A program made the position numbers and the translations under genes. The notes beneath the pieces are model-generated. The model was not told the origin of the DNA, ran no database searches, and was given only the letters and a program-made list of their open reading frames with translations. This document shows, one piece after another, positions 34,167 to 42,392 of a DNA stretch of 43,715 bases; within the stretch, counting starts at the first letter, position 1; the number at the start of each line of letters is the position of its first letter. Source of the DNA: Bacteroidales bacterium (GTDB lineage Bacteria; Bacteroidota; Bacteroidia; Bacteroidales; UBA932); NCBI GenBank assembly GCA_017471085.1, contig JAFUWW010000063.1, positions 1-43,715 on the forward strand, in the 5' to 3' direction.

Positions 34167-36098
34167 ATGAAAGTCACAATGAAAAAGATATTTGCAAGCG
34201 TAATGCTGGCTTCGATGGCTTTCGGAGCCCTTGTATCCTGCCAGTCCGAGAAGGACTTCCTGACGGAAAAGCCTAAGGCTCAGTTCTCCATCGACAACGC
34301 ATACCAGAATAAGACGCAGGTCCTTTCCACCATCGTGTCGGCCTATGCCGAGGTCCAGAACCAGAGTTTCGGCAAGTTCCAGGCCCTCTCCACAGATGAA
34401 CTGGGCATTTTCAGCGTGTTCGGCGCCCAGAGCCTGAACATCCCTACCTGGAGCTCTACCGGCACCTGGGGCAACGGCGGCCCTGCCTCCGACAACCACA
34501 ATGCCCAGATTGTCTGGGATTCCATGTACAAGATTGCAGCGTATTCCAACCAGGCCATCTACGCTACCGGACTGGAGAACATCTCCTGGGCCTCCGACGC
34601 CGAAAAGGCTGCCCTTGTGGCCGAAGCCCGTTTCCTGCGCGGCTATGCATATCTGCGCCTGGCCGAGTACTTCGGCGGTGTTCCCATCGTGAAGGAATAC
34701 TCCGAGGAACTGCGTCTGGACTACAGCCGCGAGACCCGTACTGCGACCTACGAATTCGCCATTGAGGATCTGAAAGCAGGCTTTGACGGCCTTCCCGAAC
34801 ATCCCGTCCAGGGCCGTGCCGGCAAGGGCGCTGCCGCCTTGTTGCTCTCTGAGGCTTACCTGGGCCTGAGCATCGCTGACGGCGGCAACCATTTCGCCGA
34901 TGCCGCCAGCTATGCCCAGAAGTGCATCGACCTGCATCCCATCATGACCCACCGTTTCGGTGTACGTGCCGACGCTTCCGATACCGGAGAGAAGCTGGGA
35001 GTTCCCAACTACAATCCTGACGGAACTGTTTACAGCGACCTCTTCTATGCACAGAACCCCCGTCTGGCCGAGAATACCGAGGGTGTCTGGCTGCTGCTGG
35101 GAGCCCGCTCCTATGCCGAACAGCAGGCCAATTCCGGCGTACTCCGTGTCATGAGCCACCGCAACTACGCTCCGGCCAACCGTGATGTCCGTGCCTTGAC
35201 TGCGGAATACCAGCAGGGCAGCGGTGAGAAGCCTTGGGCCGACGGCAAGTTCGCCGAACTCTACAATACCTATAAGGGCAAGAAGACCTCCATTCCCGCC
35301 ATGTGGGCAGGCGGTGTCCCGTTTGCCGGTACGCCTACTTGGTTCGCCGCCGTGCAGGTCTGGGATGCCGAGCACAACAAAGTGGCCGACAAGGACGATC
35401 GTGGCAAGGAAGGCGTAGCCATCCGCCGCAAGTACCCTGTCACCAATCCGGACCACCCTTATTTCAGCCAGAGCGCCCTCAAGAACTGGGGTACCGACGA
35501 CAGCTGGATCGGCTGGGAGCAGATTGACAAGAGCAACATGCCCACCGCCATGGAGTATGCCGCCATCTTTGACAAGCGTACCCCGATCGATGCCTGGGGC
35601 TATGACGAGAACACCTACTTCTCTTCCGGTGTATTCGGCGCCAATATTTTCCGTGACTGGTACATGCTCCGTTCGGCCGAGGCCTACCTGCTGCTGGCAG
35701 AAGCCCGGTTCCGCGGCGGAGATGCTGCCGGCGCAGCCACGGCCCTCAATGCCCTGCGCAGCCGCGCCAACGCCGAGCCGTTCACCGCTGCAGACGTGAA
35801 TCTGCAGACCATCCTGGACGAGCGCTGCCGCGAGCTGATGCACGAAGAAGACCGCTGGGCCACCCTGCTCCGCCAGGAACCCGACATCTGGAAAGACCGC
35901 ATCTACTCCTATGGCATGTGGACCTACAACGGCGCCAAGTCTACCCTGAACAAGAATGCCAAGCTGTATCCGGAGACCATGCTTCATGAGGATACCAACA
36001 CCGACATCAAGTGGGACCTCTGGCCCATCCCGAAGGCCTATGTCGACCTCAATACCGACAATCCCGACGGTATGAAACAGAATCCGGGCTGGGACTAG
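34167..36098 (+). CDS. SusD-like glycan-binding lipoprotein, pair 2
   Basis: A 643-residue surface lipoprotein, long for SusD. The signal ends in ALVSC (Cys25 from the first ATG); the ATG at 34179 (MKKIFAS) is an equally good start. SusD features include EARFLRGYAYLRLAEYFGGVPIV, AALLLSEAYLGLSIADGGNHF, RSAEAYLLLAEARFRGGDAAGAATALNALRSRAN, ERCRELMHEEDRWATLLR and the ending GMKQNPGWD. The extra length is in the middle (about 285-470), where loops usually shape the binding site. It pairs with the SusC gene 10 bp upstream and is followed by a hairpin terminator. Confidence 0.92.
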   Translation: MKVTMKKIFASVMLASMAFGALVSCQSEKDFLTEKPKAQFSIDNAYQNKTQVLSTIVSAYAEVQNQSFGKFQALSTDELGIFSVFGAQSLNIPTWSSTGTWGNGGPASDNHNAQIVWDSMYKIAAYSNQAIYATGLENISWASDAEKAALVAEARFLRGYAYLRLAEYFGGVPIVKEYSEELRLDYSRETRTATYEFAIEDLKAGFDGLPEHPVQGRAGKGAAALLLSEAYLGLSIADGGNHFADAASYAQKCIDLHPIMTHRFGVRADASDTGEKLGVPNYNPDGTVYSDLFYAQNPRLAENTEGVWLLLGARSYAEQQANSGVLRVMSHRNYAPANRDVRALTAEYQQGSGEKPWADGKFAELYNTYKGKKTSIPAMWAGGVPFAGTPTWFAAVQVWDAEHNKVADKDDRGKEGVAIRRKYPVTNPDHPYFSQSALKNWGTDDSWIGWEQIDKSNMPTAMEYAAIFDKRTPIDAWGYDENTYFSSGVFGANIFRDWYMLRSAEAYLLLAEARFRGGDAAGAATALNALRSRANAEPFTAADVNLQTILDERCRELMHEEDRWATLLRQEPDIWKDRIYSYGMWTYNGAKSTLNKNAKLYPETMLHEDTNTDIKWDLWPIPKAYVDLNTDNPDGMKQNPGWD

Positions 36099-36110
36099 CC
36101 TGAAAAGTGA

Positions 36111-36142
36111 AAGGGTCCCGTTGAAATAACGGGACCTTTTTC
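36111..36142 (+). terminator. Terminator after SusD 2
   Basis: GGTCCCGTT (36114-36122) pairs with AACGGGACC (36128-36136) around GAAAT and runs into TTTTTC. The stem also contains the -33 box of the next promoter. Confidence 0.8.
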
Positions 36143-36151
36143 TTATCTTTA
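36120..36151 (+). promoter_or_regulatory. Promoter of the GH78-GH2-GH3 operon
   Basis: GTTG (36120-36123) and TATCTTTA (36144-36151) are 20 bp apart, a near-consensus promoter. It overlaps the terminator hairpin of the preceding operon and lies 23 bp before the GH78 ATG. Confidence 0.45.
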
Positions 36152-36174
36152 CACAAACAATTGAATAATTCTTT

Positions 36175-39100
36175 ATGAGACGAATCTTAAGCACCCTTTC
36201 TAGCCTGCTTCTGGGCAGTGTCGTAGCATTTGCCGGAACTTCCCTCAAGGATTTCCGCGTACAGCACACAGACCGTCCCCTCGCCGTCGAAGACAGGCAC
36301 CCCGTATTCAGCTGGCGGATGGACTCCGACGTCAAAGGCCAGAAGCAGCAGGCCTATCAGCTTTCCGTCGTGCGGGAGGCCGATGGCAGCGAGCTCTGGA
36401 ACACCGGAAAAGTCCTAAGTGACCGCTCGGTGGACATCCCTTACCAGGGCGTGGCCCTGCAGGCCGAAAAAGGCTATACGGTGAACCTCTCCGTCTGGGA
36501 CAAGGACGGGCGGGAGTACAAGGAGACCACCCGTTTCGAAACGGGCATCATGGATCCCCGCATCAGCGCCTGGAACGGGGCCGACTGGATTGGCCTCAAG
36601 CAGACCAAGCTGGATGCCGCCTCCCAGGTCCTGTACGAGATAGAATCCGGTTTCAGGCTGGTCAGGGGCGATGTGGCTTCCTTCGTGCTGGGTGCCGACG
36701 ACCTTCGTCTCAAAAACGGTTTCCTGAACGATTTCGGTACGCAGTCCAAGGAAAACTACATCAAGGTAGATGTAGACTACGGCAAGAAAGAGCTGCGGAT
36801 CTGGCGTGTGGGCTACTACAAGGAAGATTCCGCTACTCAGCCTTTCATTACGGTGAACAAGGCCAATTATCCGGAATCCAACCTGGAGGATGTGTTTGCG
36901 GCCGTTCCCAAAGAGGGTGAGCATTCCATCAACATCAAGGTAGAGGCCGGCAACATCAGCTTCATCGTAGACGGGAAGGACGTCATCAGCGCTCCGGCCC
37001 GCGGCCGCGGTTTCCCCGGCGGGGGCAGCGGCTTCAGCGTGGGCATGATGGGCGGCAGCCGCCGTCTGGCTTCCAACTTCACCCTGAACAAACTCGGCAG
37101 CGGCGGCAACTACCCGTCGTTCCCCAACCTGAACTCCGTGGGCTTTGCCGCCGCTCCGGGCTCGGAGGTGGTCTATTCCCACTACCGCATCCTCAATGCC
37201 GGCCAGAGCGAAGACCGCGTGGTGTTCTGCCCGGAGCACGGCCCCGGCTATGCCATCTTCGAGGGCAAGCCCGGCGTAACCGTAAAGGGCCGGGACATCA
37301 CCGTGGCCAATACCGGTGCCAAGGACATCCTCTTCTATGCCAATCCCAGCTACGGGGCCGAGACCATGCTCCGCACGGAATTCTCCCTTGCCGACAAGAA
37401 GGTGAAGAGCGCCCGCCTGTATGCATCGGCCATGGGCGTGTACAACCTCTTCCTTAACGGGAAGAAGGTAGGGGAGGACTGGTTCGCCCCCGGCGACAGC
37501 CAGTACCGCGAAACCATCTGCTACTTAACCTACGATGTAACCGACATGCTCAAGGCCGGTCGAAACGCCCTGGGCGCAGAACTGGCTCCTGGCTGGTATA
37601 CCGGTTACCTCACCTTCACGGTGAGCAACTATAACTTCTTCGGCGATTACGAAGCCCTCCTGTCCCGTCTGGTGGTTACCTACGAAGACGGCACCAAGGA
37701 GTATTTCGTCTCCGATCCCAAGGATTGGAAGGCCTTCAAGGACGGTCCCGTCCGTAACGGCAGCTTCTTCCAGGGAGAGCGCTACGACGCTTCCAAGGAG
37801 GTGAAGGGCTGGAAAGAGGCCGGCTTCGACGACAGCGCCTGGGTCCCCGCCCAGCGCATCGAAAAACGCGACTGGATCCACTTCGACATCGTGGCCCGCT
37901 ACGACGAGGTGGTCCGCCTGCGCGAGACCCTGACGGCGCAGAAACTGATGCCCACCCACAGCGCCGACAAGCACACCTATATCTACAACATGGGCGTGAA
38001 CATGGTGGGCGTACCGTCCATCACCATCCCTGCCGGCTGGCTTAAGAAGGGGGACCAGGTGGTCCTTGCCTACGGCGAGCAGGTTTATCCCGGTCTCAAG
38101 GGTGACAAGAAAGAGTACGTAGACCGTTTTGGCAAGAAAGGCCGCGGCGTAGCCGGACAGGTCCTTTTCGAGACCAACCGGGCGGCGATGGACCTCGATG
38201 TGTACATTGCCGACGGAAGCGGCGAAGTGACCATCCAGCCTTCTGCCACCTATCGGGGCTACCAGTATGTGCAGGTGACCCTGCCTTCCCATGAGGGGCC
38301 GCTCCCGCTGGAGAACGTGAAGGGCCTCGTGCTCTCCTCCTCCGAGATTCCTACCGGCCGCTACGTGGCCACTACCTCCGACGGCAAGACCGGCACCCTG
38401 GTGAACCAGCTCTTCAAGAACATCCAGCGCAGCCAGCTGGGCAATTTCTTCACCATCCCCACCGACTGCCCGCAGCGCAACGAGCGCATGGGCTGGACGG
38501 GTGACGCCCAGGCCTATACCCGCACCGGCATCTACAACGCCAACACCCAGAACTTCTACCGCCAGTGGATGGTGGCCTTACGGGCCGACCAGGGTGTGGG
38601 CAGCGACACCGAGGTGCCCGGCGGCATCGGCTCCACGGTTCCCACCTACAACCGGGCCGACGATACCTCTTTTGCCACCGGAACCACCTGGAGCGCAGCC
38701 GTTTGCCAGGTCCCCTGGCAGATGTATATCCAGTATGGCGATACCGAGATTATCCGCGAGAACATGGAGACCATGATGGACTGGCTCAACGGTATGGCCT
38801 TCTACAAGACCAGCGAAGCGCATCCGTACCTCTCCTCCAAGGCAACAGGACTTGCAGACTGGCTGGCCCTGGACAACCGCACCCCCGCCGACCTCGTGAA
38901 CAACGCCATCTACATCTACATGATGGAAGTGACGGCCATCATGGCCGAAGCTATCGGCCGGGACGACTATGCCGCCACCCTCCGGGAGCGTCACGAAAAG
39001 GCCAAGGCCGACTGGAACAGTGCCTACGTGAACCCCGTCACCGGCAAAACCCGTGACCTCAACGGGCAGACCATCCATACGCAGGCCTCCTACGCTACGC

Positions 39101-39927
39101 CGCTCAATTTCAACTGCTTCTCCGACGAGAACAAGGCCAAGGCAGAGGCCTACCTGGCCGCGCTGGCCGCCAATCCCAACAGCAGCGGTCCCACCGCAGC
39201 CGAGAAGGAAGCGGAGAAAGACCTGGCCCCTGCCCAGCCGCAGGGCGGCCGCGGCGGCTTTGGCGGTCCCGGTCCCGGCGGCGCATCGGCCACCAACAAT
39301 TTCAAGCCCTGGACCATTACTACCGGTTTCTCCGGCACGCCCAACATCCTGCCCGCCCTTACGCGCGGCGGCTATGTAGAGGAAGCTTTCAAGATGATTA
39401 CCTGCACGGATTTCGCTTCCTGGCTGTATCCGGTCACCGAGGGTGCTACCTCCGTATGGGAGCGCTGGAACTCCTACGACAACGCGTTTGCCAGCCCTTC
39501 CTCCAACAGCATGAACTCCTTCAACCACTTTGCCCTGGGTGCTGTGGGCCAGTGGATGTACGAATTCCAGCTGGGCATTACCACCGACCATGGAAACGGT
39601 GCCGCCGGCTACCAGCACTTTGTGCTCCAGCCGAACGCCGCAGGCATCTACACTTCGCTCGAAGGCAGCTACGTGTCCAACTACGGCATCATCCGGAGTG
39701 CCTGGAAGGCCGACAAGGGCCGTATGACTTCTTACAAAGCCACCGTCCCGGCCAACACCTCGGCTACGGTGTATCTGCCGGTAGCCGATGCTGTCCAGAA
39801 CGCCTCCAACTGCGAAGGCGCCGCCTTCAAGGGCTTCACCACCCGCAACGGCCAGCGCACCGCCTGCTACGAGGTCGTCTCCGGTACTTACGAGTTCACC
39901 ATCGGCACGGCCGTTTCTGTCCAATAA
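36175..39927 (+). CDS. GH78 alpha-L-rhamnosidase with insertions
   Basis: A 1,250-residue exported inverting alpha-L-rhamnosidase. After the signal peptide (to AFAG) comes the N-terminal Fn3-like domain (LKDFRVQHTDRPLAV to FETGIMD). An extra domain of about 190 residues (about 145-340) resembles a concanavalin-like jelly roll. Then come the family beta domains (ARLYASAMGVYNLFLNGKKVGEDWFAPG) and the (alpha/alpha)6 catalytic barrel, with TDCPQRNERMGWTGDAQAY carrying the likely acid Glu and HFALGAVGQWMYEFQLGI near the end. The size exceeds the usual 900 or so residues because of the extra domain and glycine-rich loops at nt 36991-37060 and 39180-39300. It starts its own transcription unit; GH2 follows after 10 bp. 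Confidence 0.92.
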   Translation: MRRILSTLSSLLLGSVVAFAGTSLKDFRVQHTDRPLAVEDRHPVFSWRMDSDVKGQKQQAYQLSVVREADGSELWNTGKVLSDRSVDIPYQGVALQAEKGYTVNLSVWDKDGREYKETTRFETGIMDPRISAWNGADWIGLKQTKLDAASQVLYEIESGFRLVRGDVASFVLGADDLRLKNGFLNDFGTQSKENYIKVDVDYGKKELRIWRVGYYKEDSATQPFITVNKANYPESNLEDVFAAVPKEGEHSINIKVEAGNISFIVDGKDVISAPARGRGFPGGGSGFSVGMMGGSRRLASNFTLNKLGSGGNYPSFPNLNSVGFAAAPGSEVVYSHYRILNAGQSEDRVVFCPEHGPGYAIFEGKPGVTVKGRDITVANTGAKDILFYANPSYGAETMLRTEFSLADKKVKSARLYASAMGVYNLFLNGKKVGEDWFAPGDSQYRETICYLTYDVTDMLKAGRNALGAELAPGWYTGYLTFTVSNYNFFGDYEALLSRLVVTYEDGTKEYFVSDPKDWKAFKDGPVRNGSFFQGERYDASKEVKGWKEAGFDDSAWVPAQRIEKRDWIHFDIVARYDEVVRLRETLTAQKLMPTHSADKHTYIYNMGVNMVGVPSITIPAGWLKKGDQVVLAYGEQVYPGLKGDKKEYVDRFGKKGRGVAGQVLFETNRAAMDLDVYIADGSGEVTIQPSATYRGYQYVQVTLPSHEGPLPLENVKGLVLSSSEIPTGRYVATTSDGKTGTLVNQLFKNIQRSQLGNFFTIPTDCPQRNERMGWTGDAQAYTRTGIYNANTQNFYRQWMVALRADQGVGSDTEVPGGIGSTVPTYNRADDTSFATGTTWSAAVCQVPWQMYIQYGDTEIIRENMETMMDWLNGMAFYKTSEAHPYLSSKATGLADWLALDNRTPADLVNNAIYIYMMEVTAIMAEAIGRDDYAATLRERHEKAKADWNSAYVNPVTGKTRDLNGQTIHTQASYATPLNFNCFSDENKAKAEAYLAALAANPNSSGPTAAEKEAEKDLAPAQPQGGRGGFGGPGPGGASATNNFKPWTITTGFSGTPNILPALTRGGYVEEAFKMITCTDFASWLYPVTEGATSVWERWNSYDNAFASPSSNSMNSFNHFALGAVGQWMYEFQLGITTDHGNGAAGYQHFVLQPNAAGIYTSLEGSYVSNYGIIRSAWKADKGRMTSYKATVPANTSATVYLPVADAVQNASNCEGAAFKGFTTRNGQRTACYEVVSGTYEFTIGTAVSVQ

Positions 39928-39937
39928 GTCATTCGAT

Positions 39938-42355
39938 ATGAAACGCTTACTTCCTTTTATCGTTCTTGGGTGCATGGCGCTTGGCTGTGCGGCACCTTCG
40001 GCGGAAGACGGGTTTAATCAGGGCTGGCTGTTCTGGGAAGATGGCCAGGAGCCGCAGACGGTGATGCTTCCGCACGATGCCATGATTCATACGCAGCGGA
40101 GTGCCGACGTCCCGCGGGGCAGTTCCACCGGTTTTTACCGGGGCGGCAAGTTCCACTACGAGAAAACCTTCAAGCTCACGGCTGCAGAAGCCGCCAAGCA
40201 CGTTACCTTCCATTTCGGAGGCGTTTACATGCGCTCGCAGGTGTATGTGAACGGGACCCTGGCGGGCGGTATCCCGTACGGCTACTCAGATTTTACTGTG
40301 GTAGCCGACGGCCTGCTCAAGGCAGGGGAGAACACCCTCCGGGTCGATACCGACAATGCCGCCATGGAAGACAGCCGCTGGTATTCCGGCGCCGGTATCT
40401 ATCGGCCTGTGACCCTGCGCATCCAGGACCCGGTGTACATTGAGTCGGTGCACGCGACCACCCTGTCTTATGACCCTGCCGTAGTGCGGGTGGAGACGGC
40501 GCATAACAGCGGCGACGTGAAGGTGGAAATCCTGTACGAGGGAGCCGTAGTGGCATCCGGCGTGGGCGATTCGGTGGAGCTGACCGTTCCCGGTGCCCGC
40601 CTCTGGACCGACGAAACGCCGACCCTTTACACCGTGCGTGCTACGCTGTCCGAGAACGGCCGAGTGACCGATGTCCGGGAAGAAACCTTCGGCATCCGGA
40701 CCCTGGCCTGGAATGCTCAGGAAGGCCTTTTGGTGAACGGAAAGCCTACCCTGCTGAAGGGCGGCTGCTTCCATGCCGACAACGGCATCCTGGGCATGGC
40801 CGAATGGGACGATGCGGCCGAGCGCCGGGTCAGGATCCTCAAATCCTATGGCTTCAATGCCGTGCGAAGCGCCCATCACCCCATCTCGGAAGCCATGATG
40901 AAGGCCTGCGACAAGTACGGCATGTACATCATGGATGAGCTCTGGGACATGTGGTTCCGCCCCAAGAACAAGAACGACTACGGAAACTACTTCATGGACA
41001 ACTACCATGAGGATATCCGCGCCATCGTGGAGAAAGACTGGAACCATCCTTCGGTTATCATGTACTCTATCGGCAACGAGGTGAGTGAACCGGTGCTGGA
41101 GGGAGGAATGGAGGTGGCCCATGACATTGTGGCCAGCCTGCATGCCCTGGACCCGTACCGGGCCACTACTTCCGGTATCAACCTGGCTTTCCTGGGACCG
41201 CGCGGCATGGGCGGTATGTTCGGCGGAGCGCCCAGAAGGCGGGAAGAGCCCAAGAAGCAGCAGGAAAAACCTGCAGCCGTGAATATGAGTCTCATCTTCA
41301 ACGAGGCGGCGCAGGAAGGCGGCGGCAAGATTGGGGAGCGGGTGATGACCGATGAGATTGACGCGGCCACAACCCCTATCCTGGACGCGACGGACATTGC
41401 CGGGTACAACTATGCCGTGGCCCGCTACAAACTGGAAGCCACCAAGCATCCGGACCGCGTCATTGTGGGCAGCGAAACCTATCCGCCGGATATCTATACC
41501 TCCTGGCAGCTGGTAAAGGAACTCCCGTACGTGGTGGGCGACTTTATGTGGACAGCCTGGGACTATCTGGGCGAGGTAGGTGCCGGCGGCTGGACGTATG
41601 AAGGGGAAGGAACCGGGTTCACCAAGCCTTATCCCTGGCGCTATGCCAATTCCGGTGCCATCGACGTAACCGGACATCCTACGTCCGAGGTGTATCTGGC
41701 CACGGTGGCCTGGGAAGACAAACCCGGAAAACCCTGGCTGGGCGTGCGTCCCGTGCGGGAAGACCCTGTGGTGGGCCGCTCTATCTGGCGGCGTTCCAAC
41801 GCCATTCCTTCCTGGAGCTGGCGGGGCCGCGAGGGCATCGACGCGGTGGTGGAAGTTTATTCTTCGGCCGAGCGTGTAGAACTCTGGCTCAACGGTAAAA
41901 AGCTGGAAGAAGGGGCCCCTGCTAACGGCGTTATCATGTTCAAGTTCCCTTACGAGGCAGGCAAACTGGAAGCCCGGGCCTATGTGGGTGACACCTGCTG
42001 TGGTACCGACGTGCTGGAATCGGCCACCGGGGAACTGGGCATCGCCGTCCGTCCGGAGGCGGAGACCGTCCAGGTCGGCCATCTGGTTTATGTAGACATC
42101 AACCTGGAAGGAGAGAACGGAGTGGTGGAATCGGCTGTGGACAAGAAGCTTTCCGTTACGGTGGAAGGCGGTCAGCTGCTGGCCTTCGGCAGTGCACGGG
42201 CCATCAGCGAGGAAAGCTTTGACACCGGCTCCCACACCACCTATTACGGCCGCACCCAGGCTGTCATTTATGCCGACAAGCCCGGTACCGTAAAGATAAG
42301 TGCTACAGGAGAGGGTCTCGCTCCCGCCAGTGCCACCGTCAAGTGCGTGAAATAA
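39938..42355 (+). CDS. GH2 family beta-glycosidase, lipoprotein
   Basis: An 805-residue retaining glycosidase of family GH2 (beta-galactosidase/glucuronidase type). The lipobox is LGC with Cys17 or so. Sugar-binding domain: FYRGGKFHYEKTF and FGGVYMRSQVYVNG. Immunoglobulin-like domain, then TIM barrel with KGGCFHADNGILG and VRSAHHP, the acid/base Glu in YSIGNEVSE and the nucleophile Glu in VGSETYPPD. The C-terminal part (AVVEVYSSAERVELWLNGKKL) is a DUF4982-like domain. A basic, glycine-rich loop (GMGGMFGGAPRRREEPKK, nt 41205-41270) interrupts the barrel. The frame is open from 39788, but the ATG at 39938 begins the lipoprotein signal. Exact sugar specificity is not evident. Confidence 0.9.
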   Translation: MKRLLPFIVLGCMALGCAAPSAEDGFNQGWLFWEDGQEPQTVMLPHDAMIHTQRSADVPRGSSTGFYRGGKFHYEKTFKLTAAEAAKHVTFHFGGVYMRSQVYVNGTLAGGIPYGYSDFTVVADGLLKAGENTLRVDTDNAAMEDSRWYSGAGIYRPVTLRIQDPVYIESVHATTLSYDPAVVRVETAHNSGDVKVEILYEGAVVASGVGDSVELTVPGARLWTDETPTLYTVRATLSENGRVTDVREETFGIRTLAWNAQEGLLVNGKPTLLKGGCFHADNGILGMAEWDDAAERRVRILKSYGFNAVRSAHHPISEAMMKACDKYGMYIMDELWDMWFRPKNKNDYGNYFMDNYHEDIRAIVEKDWNHPSVIMYSIGNEVSEPVLEGGMEVAHDIVASLHALDPYRATTSGINLAFLGPRGMGGMFGGAPRRREEPKKQQEKPAAVNMSLIFNEAAQEGGGKIGERVMTDEIDAATTPILDATDIAGYNYAVARYKLEATKHPDRVIVGSETYPPDIYTSWQLVKELPYVVGDFMWTAWDYLGEVGAGGWTYEGEGTGFTKPYPWRYANSGAIDVTGHPTSEVYLATVAWEDKPGKPWLGVRPVREDPVVGRSIWRRSNAIPSWSWRGREGIDAVVEVYSSAERVELWLNGKKLEEGAPANGVIMFKFPYEAGKLEARAYVGDTCCGTDVLESATGELGIAVRPEAETVQVGHLVYVDINLEGENGVVESAVDKKLSVTVEGGQLLAFGSARAISEESFDTGSHTTYYGRTQAVIYADKPGTVKISATGEGLAPASATVKCVK

Positions 42356-42392
42356 TTGAATATAAGACGAACACTATTCCAACACATCTATT

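Noticed and set aside
38461..38510. Asn in TDCPQRNER of GH78 as a lost catalytic residue
   Set aside because: The likely acid Glu follows intact, and an RNER variant is, as far as I recall, common in Bacteroidales GH78 proteins.
39788..39937. Upstream extension of the GH2 gene into GH78
   Set aside because: The lipoprotein signal begins at 39938, and the extension is a Pro/Ser/Ala-rich shadow of the GH78 3' end.
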